Made by a program: the position numbers and the translations under genes. Under the pieces are notes generated by a model. The model saw only the letters and a list, made by a program, of their open reading frames with translations. It did not search any database and had not been told where the DNA came from. From Hyparrhenia diplandra (Eukaryota > Streptophyta > Magnoliopsida > Poales > Poaceae), in assembly GCA_015847255.1 (NCBI GenBank), contig JADLZK010009402.1:31216-95215 (forward strand): a stretch of DNA of 64,000 bases, in the 5' to 3' direction. Shown one piece after another: positions 1-11,970 of this stretch (positions within the stretch are counted from its first letter, which is position 1; each line of letters opens with the position of its first letter).

Positions 1-1849
1 GTGAACCCTAAACCATGTCTTTAACAAGTGGTCCTTGAGAACTCCTTAGGCAATGGTGATGATATCTCGTAGAGTAGTTCAACAAGTTGGTTACGTTGGA
101 TTGCAACTTTATCGTGAAGGAAAGTCGTACTCAAGTGTTTATCGTTTCATGCACTCTCGCACCTCATGTTATATGCATGGCATCATGTTAAGAATACATT
201 ATTCTTTCGTATAGTGAACGAAGGAGATCGTGAAGTTGTTGATCAGCCCTCGAAGAAGGCTATCTTGTTGATTCGAGTTCGAAATATCGTGATCCGTCGT
301 CCGAAGTCAAGTTACTTCACCGATCAAGGCAAGCCCCGGTTCATTAAAACATTTCCTTGTTTTTACAAAGTTTTATATCACCTTTGCTTTATGCTTTGCA
401 TTAGGTGATAGGAGTTGAGTGACAACCTAATTGATGCATTATCCATCCTTGATTATTTCGATATCTACCTTGATAACCCGTTTTGGTAAAATGCTTAGAG
501 ATGCTTAGCCATGCTAAAATAGTTAGTCTTTTGAGTCAAAATGTGACAAGTCTTTTATGATAGCCTAAATGGGCATTTGATGAGAAAGGATGTTATATGA
601 TGAAACCATCTTTGGGATATGGTGTTGAAGTTGAGATCGGTCGGGTAATTTGCATCGAGAATGGAGTCTTAGTGTAGTATTTACGCTTGTCGATTAAGGA
701 CCGCGGCGTTGTAAGCAATGTGGATGAGACTATGGAACGCATAATTTGCGCCCGAGGTCATTGGACCAATGGCACGTCTCTGTCATGGGTTTCATCCCAT
801 CACGGCCGACCCTAGTTCCGGACACACATACCGGTAAGCCCGATCTTGGGGTGTCAAATCGAAACGTACAACCGCAAGACCGGGAGTGGAGAGATGGCGG
901 GAGTACATGTTACCCTCGTGGGTTAAAGTCCCGGATTGGAGGTGTACGGTATTTCGGGTGGCGTAGGACGCGTTCTCGCTTTTGAGTATCCGGGAAAAGG
1001 TTGATATATGCAAGCTTAAGTGCTACATATGTCGGTGGAAAGAACTCCCCATTTGGGTTAATCGATTTCGAAATCGCCGTGCTTCTCGGATATGGAGACT
1101 TGGTTTCCCCCTTACATCGTAGTTTAATGATGAAACAAAGAAGAGAGGGAATAAATGGTGGAACTTCTACAAGTGTTGCTATAGTGTAAGATCACCTAGA
1201 ATAGGGGAGAAACTTACTTGAAAATTAAAATGTTGAAAGTAAGGATTTATTATTAGTAAGCTTTTACGCTAAAAAGAGTCCTTGATTCTTGCTAAAAGCC
1301 TTACCTTGATTCCTATTAGACCGCATTCCCGAGTCTTCTCCTATTTTCTTTAGTCGGGTAAGCCTTGTTGAGTACTCCCGTACTTTCGGGGTTTGTTGAC
1401 CCATGTTGTAGGACCCGAGGAGGTCATGTTTGCACCGGACCGTCTTTGCATGACGATTCATCGGGGAAGAGAGTGATGAGGAGTGAGTAGTGATACCCGT
1501 GGGCGGGGTCTAGTAGTATTATTTGTGTAATAAACTTTCCGCTACTCCTACTCTATATTGTAAAACTTGTTTTAAAAGAAATGGTTGTAAAAGTATTGTA
1601 ATATAAATCTTCCATTTGTTTACTCGATTATGTATGAAATTTGTTGTAATACTTGCAATGACCTAAGAAACGGATCCTCGGTTGGAATAGTTAATAGTGC
1701 TTTTTCAGGTTATAGGTGCACATATGTGACTATTAAAGGTCGTTGAACCGATAATTAGTACATGTGGGCCCTGTAATTTGAAGGTTCTCATTCGCCAGCC
1801 TTGTGGTGGTTCTTAGCTTGAGTTTTCAGCCAGTTGTTCTCTCTCCGTC
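1..1849. other. Unclassified retrotransposon-derived sequence, no intact gene
   Basis: I see no convincing gene here. The stretch lies upstream of and probably belongs to, or is joined to, the decayed LTR-element interior that starts at about 1850. Short open frames of 60-80 codons occur on both strands but none has a recognisable domain or a sensible start context. The text style around 740-1000 and 1260-1800 (phrases built around CCCGTACTTTCGGGG and long AT-rich runs) is like LTR or untranslated leader sequence of grass LTR elements, but I could not find a matching second LTR. The window may cut the element off at its 5' side. Confidence 0.35.
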
Positions 1850-4440
1850 ATGGCGCAAGACGAAGACTACCGGTCCACCTCCATCCCCACCTCCTCCGGT
1901 GGTGGTCCACCCGGACAAGGGCAAGAAGGTTGCCGAGTCGCTAAGAAGAAGAGAGTGCAAGCGGTGATGAGATGACATGTGAGCGTGTCCTTGCAAAGGG
2001 GCTAGAGCAGAGAGACCCGCAGAGTTGGGTGGTCCACGGGCCGGACTCGTCTCGTGGAGACCCGGCCTCAAGAAGCGCGAGAGGCGCCGGTGCCACCCCT
2101 CCGAGGCAGCCTCCGCCACCTCCTCACGCGGTCGGCTTACCGGCCGTCGATCACTCGAGACGATCACTGGCCAGGGCAAAGACAAGGCGGGACCGTCTGT
2201 TCCTCCCGGACTCAGACTGTTTTTCTTTTTCGTAGATGCATCGTCCCCACTCCAGCTCCAGCAAAGATAAAGACGGCCAAGCACGGCAAAGACAACAAAG
2301 ACAGGTCAGCAGCGGCCCGCAGCGAAGCTCCCTTGACTTGAGGGCAGTGTGGCGTCTTCATCGCCTCACGGCATCGCTTTGCAAAGCGTTATTCAGTGGT
2401 TTTCCACTTCAGCGGCAGCCCGATGCTCCCGAAGGGTACCGGATGTACTTCTTCACGTGACTTCTGCATCGGGCATATGAGGAGAGTGCGCTTGCTATCC
2501 GTCCTCACCGGATTCGCAGGGTGGATGACATGGTCGCAGCAGCTTGGTGAGCAGGTCGACCCCGCCCCGCCTACCGGTCCCAGCGAGTTACTTGGCGAGA
2601 GGGCGCCTACGTGACTACGTGGGTCCGAGAGTTCTCTACCCCGTGGATTGACCCCGAGCACGAGTTTCTAGTGTTTGCTTTCAAGGGCGGCGTGCACGCA
2701 GCCGCAGAGTGTTCGGGCTCGCCGGCTTCTCGGGTGCACTCCTCCCGCACACGGCTCCGGGGTTATGCTATGGCACCGAGGAGCCGGACGACCCGTGGTC
2801 GGGCAGAGTGCCCACAAACCGAGCAGGTTCGCAGTTGCCCGGGGCACCTTTCGGTGAGGGCTCCGGCCATCTTCCTCCCGACCTCACCCACTTGCCCGAG
2901 TTGTGGATGCTATAGTGAGGCGGGCGATCCTCCTTGGGGGTTGGCTTCAAGGGAGGCCCTCACGCGTTTGCGGAAGTGGATTCTCTTTCACCTCATGGAC
3001 CGGATAGAGTTTGATGTTTGGGATTTGATCTTTGTCGAGATGGAGGATACTATAGCGAGAGGGATCAAGGGCTGCCCGACAAACTTCCGTTTGCTCACTT
3101 CGGATCTCCTTCCCGATTTGGAAGACCGTGCCTCACATGGTGGCCGATGTTGTGAGTGGACACGATCGACTACACGCTTTCCCGCCTACGACCTCCGTCG
3201 GCTCCTCAAGACCAGCAAGACGCCCGACAACTACCCCGCGTTGCTACACGTTCGGGGCGGGCCACGAGTCGAGGCAGCTCAGGATGCATAGATGCCGATG
3301 GTTGCTCTTGAGGAGGCACGCTTGAGTCCGAGGAGTCGGAGCCACGCAACCGAGATCGACACCGATGCTTCCGATAGCTCGACGACGACTACGTCCCTTT
3401 GAGGCCACCTCCTCGTTCACACGACCACGAGGCGGTGGTTCTAGTTCCGCTCCTCCACCGCCGAGCGAGCAGCCTTACTTTCACTAGTTGCCGAGATGAG
3501 GGTCGATCGACGGCAAATGGAGAGGTTCGTGGACCGAGAGCAAGAGCTATCAACCGAGATGCGGCAGGCAGACGAAGCTTCAGCGTTCCCTACTCGCTAC
3601 CAAAGAAGGCGGTTCAGACCCAAAGAAGAAGCAAAGAGCCAGCGGTCGCTCTCATGGTCGCCGTTATTCTTACCGGATTCGGGGTTGAGATGCCCTCGCC
3701 CACTACCACTTTCAGCCGGTGCCACCGCTTCCGAGTTTCGCATATGGGGCTCGGGACCTCGCCCAGGGTTGCGGTTTTCTTTCACCGGCCCGATTCGAGT
3801 GGTCCCAGCTTTTGACCTCGGCCAGACTCCACCTCGCGCCGGCTATATCCGAGGCTATGCGGCTTCGGCCCCGTCGGCGGAGTCCGTGATACATCACCGG
3901 CCACCTACTCGCAGACAGACCCGGACTACCGGCAGTGTGTCACGGATCCTCGCTATAGTGCCCACGCCGAGCCGTTCTCTCGCCCACGCCTAGTGCACCA
4001 CTCACTTCAGCAGGTGTGGCAGCAGCTCTTGGCTTCTCACCTCAGGTCACTCAGGCAGCTTCGACGACCGAGTCTATTGTTGTCACTACCCACATGGGTC
4101 GATCGGCCCCACGAGTCGAGTGTGCCGGTTCGAGCCACGTGGTCAGCCTTCCGTGACTACTACTTCCGAGATCGAGGCAGTTGAGCTCGCTACTCAGCAC
4201 GGCGGTTGAGGGCCGTGGACAGTCATTTCAGCTTCAGAGACTGAAACTCCACTCCCAGCTACCACAGAGCCGACCCCGACCGCTTCTTCTACACTTCCAC
4301 AGTCAGAGGGTCTTGCGGCGGTCGATGGTCGGCAGCTCCAGAGTTCAGAGTCGAGTCCAGATGATGCCTCTCAGTTCGTTGTGGCGACTCGTGCTCCAGT
4401 GACCAGCTCGTCGCCTCTACACCTCCTCACCGGCCCTTAG
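1850..4440 (+). pseudogene. Decayed LTR-retrotransposon internal ORF (putative plant transposon protein type)
   Basis: The likely ancestral start is the ATG at 1850, beginning MAQDEDYRSTSIPTSSGG and running to a stop near 1975. Beyond it, coding-like text continues but jumps between the three forward frames: 1972-2235, 2054-2341, 2611-3291 (226 codons, with the segment FLVFAFKGGVHAAAE), 3128-3325, 3399-3815 and 3496-3993. The same wording is split over frames, which is what many small indels in one long ORF would give. The end is rich in Pro, Ser and Thr. It resembles the large non-pol ORF found inside some grass LTR elements; no protease, integrase or reverse transcriptase motif is visible. 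It sits directly upstream of a polypurine tract and LTR, so it is element interior rather than a host gene. The family name is my inference. Confidence 0.5.
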
Positions 4441-4893
4441 CCTTTTGGTCTTTGATGACAAAGGGGGAGAGAGTAGAGTATGTAGACTTAGGGGGAGCTT
4501 GTGAGAGGGAGTTGGTTCTTTTGGTGTGATACACTTCCATGCATCATATTTACCTTCATGCCTCGCATTGTATATGCTTGTGATGCATTGTGATACACTT
4601 TATGACATGTGTGCTCTCTACTTCGGTATCATTATATATCATGTCATGCTTTTGCTCATATGGTCTTGCTTCCGCACTTATGGTTTACTCTGATTATTAC
4701 TTGTGATATTTTGAACCATATGAGCTATCCTTGTCGTACTCACTCTTCATGCAGATTCTATGAGTACATATATGATCTTGTATCGCATGAGCCACCCTAA
4801 CCCCTTTGATCTCATTGACAGAGGCTCATGTGAACAAGTGCGCTCAAAACCTCACTCTTAATCTTCATACTCTAGAGGTTGTCATCAATCACC
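4441..4893 (+). other. LTR-element 3' non-coding interior
   Basis: An AT-rich stretch between the end of the decayed ORF and the polypurine tract. It begins with a GATGACAAAGGGGGAGAG phrase at about 4453, which is a second purine-rich block typical of the 3' interior of grass copia-like elements. The short open frame at 4609-4800 has no recognisable domain. Confidence 0.45.
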
Positions 4894-4907
4894 AAAAAGG
4901 GGGAGAT
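4894..4907 (+). promoter_or_regulatory. Polypurine tract of LTR element
   Basis: AAAAAGGGGGAGAT lies immediately upstream of the TGAAGCATCTAGG that starts the LTR. Its place and composition fit the plus-strand priming site of reverse transcription and fix the element orientation as plus. Confidence 0.75.
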
Positions 4908-6338
4908 TGAAGCATCTAGGCCCCCTAGATTGGGTTTCGATGATTGATGACAATGTAATTATCATGACTAACGTGTGTTTTGCAGAAACAGTGTGAGTTA
5001 GGTCATGATAATGGTGATCTCGGGCGAAGAGTTTGTTACGCCCCGACGTTGGAATTCGTTCGGTTTTCGAGGATGGGCGACAAGGTTAAGGGCGGCTAGT
5101 TCGATTGTCGACGGAGTTGGGTGACATCGGATTAGTTGTTAGGACTTTGTTTTTGTTTTTCGGCCGCACTATTAAGGGGGGTGCGAATGAGTAGCTTGAC
5201 CTAGGTGAGTCTAGAGACGAGTTGTGGTGCACACTTGAGTTTCTTTAGCACTAGGTAGCTCAATTTATGCCTGAGACGTGTTGGAGTTGAAGCAATTCAT
5301 GAAGACGCGAAGATGGAGATGAAAACGGACCTCAAAGGCCGACCGGACGCACCGACCGGACGCGAGCGACCGGACCTTCGGTCCTTGACCGGGCGCTCCG
5401 TGGGGGTGCGCGCCCGCGTAGAGCATGTTCGGCGAGGTCCAACCGGACGCTAGCCGGACGGACGCTTCGGTGTGGACCGGAAGCACCGACCGGACACTTT
5501 CGGTCGGGCGTGTCGGCCGCGGTCGTTTTTCGACCGGACGCGATCGATCGGACCCTTGACCGGACACACAAAAGGCCCCGGTCGCTGTTTTCTCTGTGTG
5601 TGCAGAAGCTGATTTTGTGGAGTTGCTTGGTGGGGGCTATATATACTTTGTCCCCCCGACCTTGCCCCTCCCTCTTGCCCATTTGTTCAGCTGAGAAACA
5701 CCCTTGAGAGTGCAAGGAAGAGCAAGAGCCCTAAGTTGGTCATCCATGCAAGATTAAGGATCATCCTTAGAGTGTTTGAGAGATTCAAGTGTGCATCCAC
5801 TCTTCTCCTAGGCTTGTTGAGGTCAAGTGAGAGTTCGTGCTTGTTTCTCTTGGTGATCGCCATCACCTAGACGGCTTGGTGGCGGATCATGGCTTGAAGA
5901 TCACCCGGTGGTGCTTGTGGGTGGCTCAAGCAAGCTTGTATGCGGTTTTGGGTGATTCACCGCGACGGAGTGTCGAAGAATCAACCCGTAGAGAGCACTT
6001 AGTTCTTGCGAGGACTAAGGGGAGCGATACTCGAGAGAGTGCTCCAACGAGGATTAGGGGGTGTGGCGACACCTCGATACCTCGGACAAAAAAATCGTCG
6101 TGTTCCTTCCTCTCTTTACTTTCGCATTTATATTCCGCAATTCTATTTCATGTCTTTACATTCTTAGAATTGCCATGCTAGAGTAGGATTGGAACCTAGG
6201 GTGCAAAACTTTGTGCGGTAGTTGTTAGAAACACACTTAGGCACAAGAGGGTAAATATGGGCTAGTAGGTTGTATATTTGAGTTAAAATTTTAGATTAGC
6301 TCAATTCACCCCCCCTCTTGGGCATCTCGATCCTTTCA
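4908..6338 (+). mobile_element. 3' LTR of a copia-like element (1431 bp)
   Basis: The repeat starts TGAAGCATCTAGGCCCCC and ends GGGCATCTCGATCCTTTCA, giving TG...CA termini right after a polypurine tract. An inverted relative with the same two ends is present at 16334-17759, which confirms both borders. The middle (about 5330-5600) is a GC-rich tract of repeated CCGGACG-type words. The long LTR and the gggggaga-type interior recall Sirevirus-like copia elements of grasses, but no pol gene is in view to prove the superfamily. The matching 5' LTR is not in the window, so no target-site duplication can be tested. Confidence 0.75.
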
Positions 6339-7308
6339 ACCGTCACCACGGCCGCCGGCTCGCCCCCGGCCGCTCGCCCGCGCCGGAGACAGCAAAGGCT
6401 CGAGGCTCGTACTTGACCACGCCGGCAGCGCTAGGATTGGGCGCCCCCGGCGCTAGCGTGTCGTCGGGCCTCTCCCCGCTGGCCGTGCCATCGGGCCGGC
6501 TTTGAATGGCCTAACAGGTCGTGCCGGGCCGTGGGACAGGCACGAACCGCCAAAGATGGTCCGGCGATCCACGACGACCCGAGGCGGCACGATGCCGAGG
6601 GGCCGGACGGCAAGACCGACGTCCGGGCGGGCTGGGCCGGCACGACCCAATGGCCATGTATATTTGCCGTGAGAGAACAGGAGCGCTTGGGGGCCACTTG
6701 CATGCATGCATTTTGACTTCAGCGTGATGGCGTGAGAATAAAAAGCATGTGGAGAGAGAGGCGTGTCTACTGACCGCTCATTTTCCTTTTCATAACTACG
6801 ACTGTCCGTGCGTTGCGAGCTGAGGAAGAAAAAAAAACTCATAAAAATACATGGGTTGTGACGGAGAAAGAAAAAAATCATAAAAATACATGGTTCAATG
6901 TGCAAAGCAAATGTAAAATAATAGTATCGCATCACAATTTTATTCACAAGAAAAATTGTTAAAATGATAAACAGTGACTTCGAGCTTTGCGACGTCCATG
7001 CGGCGGCGCATACGACTCCCTAGCATCGTAACCCAATTGCGAAGCTGGGAAACCCTAACCAAAGCCACAACCCCCAATGTCACATCTTCTCTTGACCGTG
7101 ATTCTCTAGACCATGCATGCAGGTGGAGGCTGCAAGCCAGCAGATCGAAGTCGAGGATGAGACACAAGGCGATGCATAAGAAGGCAAGGAGAAGGATGCA
7201 ACACATGATCTACTTTTGAAACATCTAGACACAATAATTGCAACATACGATAAAAAATAGATGAAATATTTGGAATATACGTTTGAAAATAGATGAAACA
7301 TTTGAAAT

Positions 7309-8472
7309 TGCCTTTGTAGGTACCTAAACTATTTGGTGTTTTTACAGATGGGTACTCCAACTAAAAGACGAACTTCCGGGTACTAGAACTATACTTATAT
7401 AACTTCCTGGGTACTCCAACTAAAAATGTAACGCCTAGGTACTTTCGAACTATACTTACGAAATTTCTAGATACTGGCACCCAGAGCGTGCAGCAGACCC
7501 AATCGGCTCCTGGATTGCCGACACGGCAGCACCCCGGCCACCGATGTCGTGTAAACTAGGAGAGGGCAAGGTCGCTCTGTAGCTTTTCATTGGTGCTTGT
7601 GCGCTGCGTCGCGCGCCCGGAGAAACCATGCTGGTGCGTGCAGCTGCTGCCTTTGAATTTTGAAACAGCTCAACTGAACTGGCCATGTCCTGTCCGCGAC
7701 ATGCATGCACTATCTACCCGTGGCATCCATATGCGTAGGACCATATAGTACACGTGCTCCGCCGGACTTGCACGCGGCGGCCGCAGCGCACGGCACAACC
7801 TGGCCGTAGCTACGACTACGAGCGAGTCACCCACCGGGTCAAGAGGTACACATTGCTTTTAGCTTTCCAAGTAAGAGTACACGTAGCATGCAGCATCACC
7901 TCATTTGATTTGAAAATTGGGAGAGTGGATATAGGATAATGTACGGCCCCTTGATTGGCGACGACACAACACAAGCGGTGACATGCATATCATGCACGTC
8001 CCGTACGTTACCAAAGGGAACACATGTCAACGTGGAGATGCCACTCGCTCGCTGCTCAGCTAGCGGTCAGCAGCGAAGAGGTCGCCGGGGACGTGTCGGC
8101 GTGGAGTGAGCCACTAAGGCGAATCAGCGTCTTGCATCACGCGCGTGGGCAATGCGCCGGCTCGGCCATGGCGAGCGCGCGCCGGCACCGGCGCAGTGCA
8201 TGGGGCTGCTGATGGGAAGGCGCCATCCTGCTCGCACACGCTGCCACAAGTGAGCTGCCGTGGGGAAGGCGGCCCCGGCATAGGTGCGCGCTCTGGGTGC
8301 CAGTACCCAGAAGTTACGTAAGTATAGTTCGAGTACCTAGACGTTACATTTTTAGTTTGAGTACTCAGAAGTTATGTAAGTATAGTTTAAGTATCCAGAA
8401 GTTACTTTTTTTAGTTGGAGTACCCATCTATGAATCACCGAATAGTTTAGGTACCTACAGTGAAATTTACTC
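7309..8472. mobile_element. MULE-like non-autonomous element with ~180-bp inverted ends
   Basis: The two ends are inverted copies of about 180 bp (about 7316-7495 and 8288-8458). Both contain GTAGGTACCTAAACTATT, GGGTACTCCAACTAAAA and TACTGGCACCCAGAGCG. The insertion is flanked by the direct repeat TTTGAAAT (7301-7308 and 8473-8480). Block B keeps the uninterrupted site, with CATTTGAAATATGTG at about 51650, so the insertion came after the A/B split. Long inverted ends suggest Mutator-like, although the repeat reads as 8 rather than 9 bp and the outermost bases do not pair. The 800-bp interior has no recognisable transposase; it could hold captured host sequence (Pack-MULE), which I cannot identify. 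Confidence 0.7.
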
Positions 8473-9610
8473 TTTGAAATATGTGTTTGAAACAGTTGCA
8501 AAACCAACTAAAAAACACTTGAAATCATTTGCAAATATGTACATCGCCCATTCTAGATGCCCTGCCGGCTCCTAGAGAGAAGATGCAACAGAAGTGGAAG
8601 AGATGAGAAATGCAACCCTGCATATACCTTTGAAACATCCAAAAACAATTGTTGCAACAAACAACTGATGGCCACTGAAACACTCTAAAAACACATCTGA
8701 AACCCTCTTGAAAAACTATTGCAACCCATCGCAACATCCAAACAAAATGAATGTAACATATGTGTGAAACAAATGCAATATCCAGATACACACAATAGCA
8801 ACATGTGTCCAGAAAAAAGAAATGAAACAAATCGCTTAAACATCCCTCTAAAACAATTGCAACATGACTCGCAAACAATTACAACATATGCAACATCCTC
8901 TGATCTACTTTTGCAACATCCATATGATTATACTGAAACATACCTCTAAAAACATTTGAAACAAACAACAGAAATATTTGGGGGGAGGGGGCGCATCGAG
9001 TAGGTCGATGCCGCCGAGGCCGGCGAAGGTTGCTGTGTCGCGCCAGGGGGCACGCCCACGGGGGAGGACGACATGTCGGGTGGGTCAACGCCGCCGTCGA
9101 GGCGGAGAAAGAACCCATCGGGTGAGGGTGCTCGGTCGCCGAGGATGATCTTTGGGGGTGGGGAGGGCGCCATGCCGCGCCAAGGGGTCCCCACGGGGAG
9201 GACGCCGCGCCGAGTAGGTCGACACCGCCGAGGCTAGGGATGGACGCCAGCGCGCCACGCCGGGGCACCCTCGCGGGGGGATGATAGTGGCAGGAAGGGA
9301 CTAGCATAGGTGGAGGCAACCCGCTGAGTGGGGAGGAGGGGCGGCCGTCGCAAAATCAGCGCGGTGAGGATGACATTTGGATGAGGACGACCAACGCGAG
9401 CAAGTGGCTGAGGCTAGCGTCTGAATTTGATAGGTGTAGGTGGTGGTGCGGTAAATATGAGCTGGGCCGGACTACAGCGTCCGAGCGCCGGGACATAAGT
9501 AACTAACAATTACTGTAATTTCCATAATTGTCGATCTCCGTTGACCGCCACAAAATATAATTAGTAATGTATATATATCGTTCGGACTTTGGAGACACAA
9601 CTGCAAACTA
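8473..9610. other. Block A intergenic sequence, no gene seen
   Basis: First part is AT-rich with many GCAACA/GAAACA words; second part (about 8980-9480) is GC-rich with GCCGCCGAGG-type words and a 146-codon open frame on the minus strand. The GC-rich part is repeated with many indels in block B (about 52135-52600), where the frame is not conserved, so I do not call it a gene. Confidence 0.5.
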
Positions 9611-9790
9611 GGGGTGTGTTTAGTTCACAAAAAGTGAACTCAAAAAGAGCTACAGTACCCGTCACATCGAATCTTTTAACGCATGCATGGAGTATTAAAT
9701 GTAGATAAACAAAAAAACTAGTTTGTCCATTCTGAGACAATAATTACCAAATACAAATGAAAAGTGCTACGGTAGGCGAAACCAAAATAT
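9611..9790. mobile_element. MITE remnant
   Basis: A short AT-rich stretch beginning GTGTGTTTAGTTCAC and containing CACATCGAATCTTTTAACGC and AATAATTACCAAATACAAAT, wording that belongs to a very common small grass element. A counterpart lies at about 53726-53962 in block B, so it predates the duplication. Ends are not clean. Confidence 0.5.
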
Positions 9791-9801
9791 TTCACTAATT
9801 A

Positions 9802-10013
9802 GACCCTGTTTGGCTCCAAATAAGTTAGTGAGTTATAAGTTAAGTGAGTTATAAGTTAGGTGACTTAAAATCAGTGACTTATAAGTTTTAAGTATGTATC
9901 AACTTATTTTTTATAAGTGTCATGACTTAATAAGTCACTGTCGTTAGGCAAAATAAGTTACTTATTTTATTTTTTAACTTATAAAGTAGTAGGAGACTTA
10001 TTGGAACAGGGCC
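9802..10013. mobile_element. Tourist-like MITE (212 bp)
   Basis: The ends are GACCCTGTTTGG and CAACAGGGCC-like inverted repeats (the right end reads GGAACAGGGCC), flanked by TTA on the left and TAA on the right. A TWA duplication and this end sequence fit PIF/Harbinger Tourist elements. The inside repeats GTGAGTTATAAGTTA. A broken copy starts at 53963 in block B and is split there by a 1.6 kb insertion. Confidence 0.7.
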
Positions 10014-10072
10014 TAAACAACCTCTAGAGAGTTTGTCGATACGCACATCCACTGCTACTAGAAGAAGTACAG

Positions 10073-10107
<35 letters not shown>
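10073..10107. repeat. Poly(A) tract downstream of F3'H copy A
   Basis: An uninterrupted run of about 32 A between two GTACAGAA-like words. Block B has a shorter run of about 17 A at 55902-55920. It lies downstream of the gene on the minus strand, where it reads poly(T), so it is not a transcript tail. Confidence 0.8.
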
Positions 10108-10110
<3 letters not shown>

Positions 10111-10181
10111 CAGAATTTGACGATGCACACGCACGGACAGACTGGGAGATAGCCAGCTGGAGAATCCGTTCCTTTTTCTTC

Positions 10182-11849
10182 CTACTCCGCTGCGTAGGCA
10201 GACGGCAGCAGTCTGGGTGCTGGGCGGACCATCAACGGCACGGCGCGCTGCAGGGTGAGCCCGTACGCCTCCTCCATGTCCAGCTTGTCCGCGGTCATGC
10301 CGTCGGCGAGGTCCCAGTCCATTGCGTGCACGAGCGTGGCCGTCATGAGCGTGACCATGCGCAGGCCCCAGCTGAGCCCCACGCAGATCCTCCGGCCGGC
10401 GCCGAACGGGATGAGCTCGAAGTCGCTCCCTTTGACGTCGACGCCCGCATGCTTGCCGCCGGACAGGAAGCGGTCCGGCTGGAACTGGAGCGGCTCGTCG
10501 GGCCACGCCTCCGGGTCGCGGGCTATCGCCCACACGTTCACCAGCAGCGTGGTGCCGGCCGGGATGCGGAATCCGTCCACCTCGCACTCCTCGGCGGCCA
10601 CGTGGGGCAGCGACAGCGGCGTCGACGGGTGCAGCCGGAACGTCTCCTTGATCACCGCCGTCAGGTACGTGAGCCGCGGGAGGTCTGACTCGGAGACCAG
10701 GCGGTCGCGGCCGACGACGGCGTCCAGCTCCTGCTGGGCCTTCTTGAGCACGTCCGGGTGCCGGATCAGCTCGGCCAGCGCCCACTCCACCGTGCTCGAT
10801 GTCGTGTCCGTCCCCGCCGTGAAGAGGTTCTGTGGCCACGATATGCCCACAAAGTACATGCATCCACAAATGAGAGGGCGGAAAAACATGTCAGTGTCTC
10901 GTTCTGCACGGGAACGGCCGGAAAATTATTTAACTTACGTGGAGCAGTGCTTTGATGTCCGTCTCGTTGATGATGCTGTCCTCGCCTTCCGCGAGCGCTT
11001 GCTGCTTGCGCATCTTGGCCAGCAGCACGCTGAGCAGGTCCTTGCCTTCCTCGGCGGCCTTTCTCTCCCTGATAATCTCATTCATCATATTGTCGTACCT
11101 GCGGTGCAGCCGCTTCATCTTGCGGACCACGCCCTGCGGGTCGAGCCACGCGAGCGCCGGCACGAAGTCCCCGATGTTAAAGACCCCGGCGACCTGCATC
11201 AGCTCCACCACCATGTCCTTGAACTCCCTGGCTTGCTCCCTCCGTCGACCGCGAACACGCGCCGGCCCACCGTGGCCCGGGCCAGCGTGTTGGTCGTGCA
11301 GACGTTGGCCACCTGGCCCAGCGGCACGGCGCCGTGCTGGTGGTGGTGCTTGGCAAGCTCCCTGATCATGAGCGCCACCTCGCCCTCCCTGATGCCGCGG
11401 AGGTCGTCCAGGGCCTTCGCCGAGAAGAGGTGGAGCGCGCACAGCTTTCGCAGCGCGCGCCACCGCGAGCCGTAGGGCGCGAACACCATGTCCTGGTAGT
11501 TGTACGCCAGGTGCTTGCCGCCGGAAATGAGCGGGCGGTTGCTGAAGTTGGCGTCATGGGCGCGCAGGAACTGCGCCGCCACCTTCGCCGACGCGGCCAC
11601 CACCACCTCGGCGCTGCCGAACCGGAGCCGGAACAACGGACCGTACTCTTTCGCCAGCGCGCACATGGTGTGGTGCGGATGAGAGCCCAGCTGCGGCAGG
11701 TTGCCCAGCACCGGCCAGCCCCGGGGACCCGGCGGCAGCGGCCGATTCCCCTTCTTCCCGTCGGCCCGGCCGCGGCGTCGGAGCAGGAGGCACCACACCC
11801 CGACGGAGAGGGCCAGGAAGCACAGGAGCAACGGCAGCGACGCGTCCAT
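10182..11849 (-). pseudogene. F3'H: Flavonoid 3'-hydroxylase (CYP75B), copy A, one frameshift
   Basis: P450 that adds the 3'-hydroxyl to the flavonoid B ring (naringenin, dihydrokaempferol) at the ER with NADPH-P450 reductase, feeding cyanidin- and luteolin-type products. Start ATG is 11849-11847, giving MDASLPLLLC. Exon 1 is 11849-10939; the intron is 10938-10830 (GT...AG, 109 bp, phase 0); exon 2 is 10829-10182, stop TAG. Allowing one missing base the product is 519 aa, the family length. Visible: N-terminal membrane anchor (5-23), PPGP hinge (39-42), I-helix AGTDTT (309-314), ExxR as ETFR (366-369), PDRF (422-425), heme loop FGAGRRICVG with Cys 453. End is SAYAAE. The defect is a single-base shortfall in the G-run just after VDGG (about 11236-11245), leaving 911 rather than 912 exonic bases. 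The wording is very close to maize Pr1. It may be a recent pseudogene, or functional if the base was lost in sequencing. Confidence 0.9.
10830..10938 (-). other. Intron of F3'H copy A
   Basis: On the minus strand the donor reads CTCCAC|GTAAGTTA and the acceptor GGCCACAG|AACCTC. Length is 109 bp and it separates complete codons. The same intron at the same place is seen in copy B (56643-56751, donor CTC|GTGAGTT). Confidence 0.9.
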
Positions 11850-11960
11850 GGTTTGATGACTTGACTGGCCGCTCGCGCTCGGTTCACAGGAGGTGCGCTT
11901 GGCGTTGGACTGAGTGTTGAGCGTGCGGTTATCGAGTGGATCGGACTGCGTTGTTCATCA

Positions 11961-11970
11961 ATATATACAG
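11961..11970 (-). promoter_or_regulatory. Putative TATA box of F3'H copy A
   Basis: On the minus strand CTGTATATAT lies about 112 bp upstream of the ATG. Just upstream of it is CAGCTG, an E-box-type word, and further upstream, on the plus strand at about 11995-12002, TCACCTAC, similar to the MYB-type AC element. All are conserved in copy B. Binding is inferred only. Confidence 0.5.

Noticed and set aside
1826..2284. 152-codon minus-strand open frame
   Set aside because: It lies opposite the plus-strand element ORF starting at 1850 and has only Ser/Pro/Arg-rich text.
8879..9319. 146-codon minus-strand open frame in a GC-rich patch
   Set aside because: The counterpart in block B is broken by indels and there is no domain, so no sign of selection on the frame.
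10255..11475. 406-codon open frame on the plus strand across F3'H copy A (and the 399-codon one at 56089-57288)
   Set aside because: It is antisense to the P450 exons and intron; the GC-rich codon bias of the real gene opens the opposite strand. No domain of its own.
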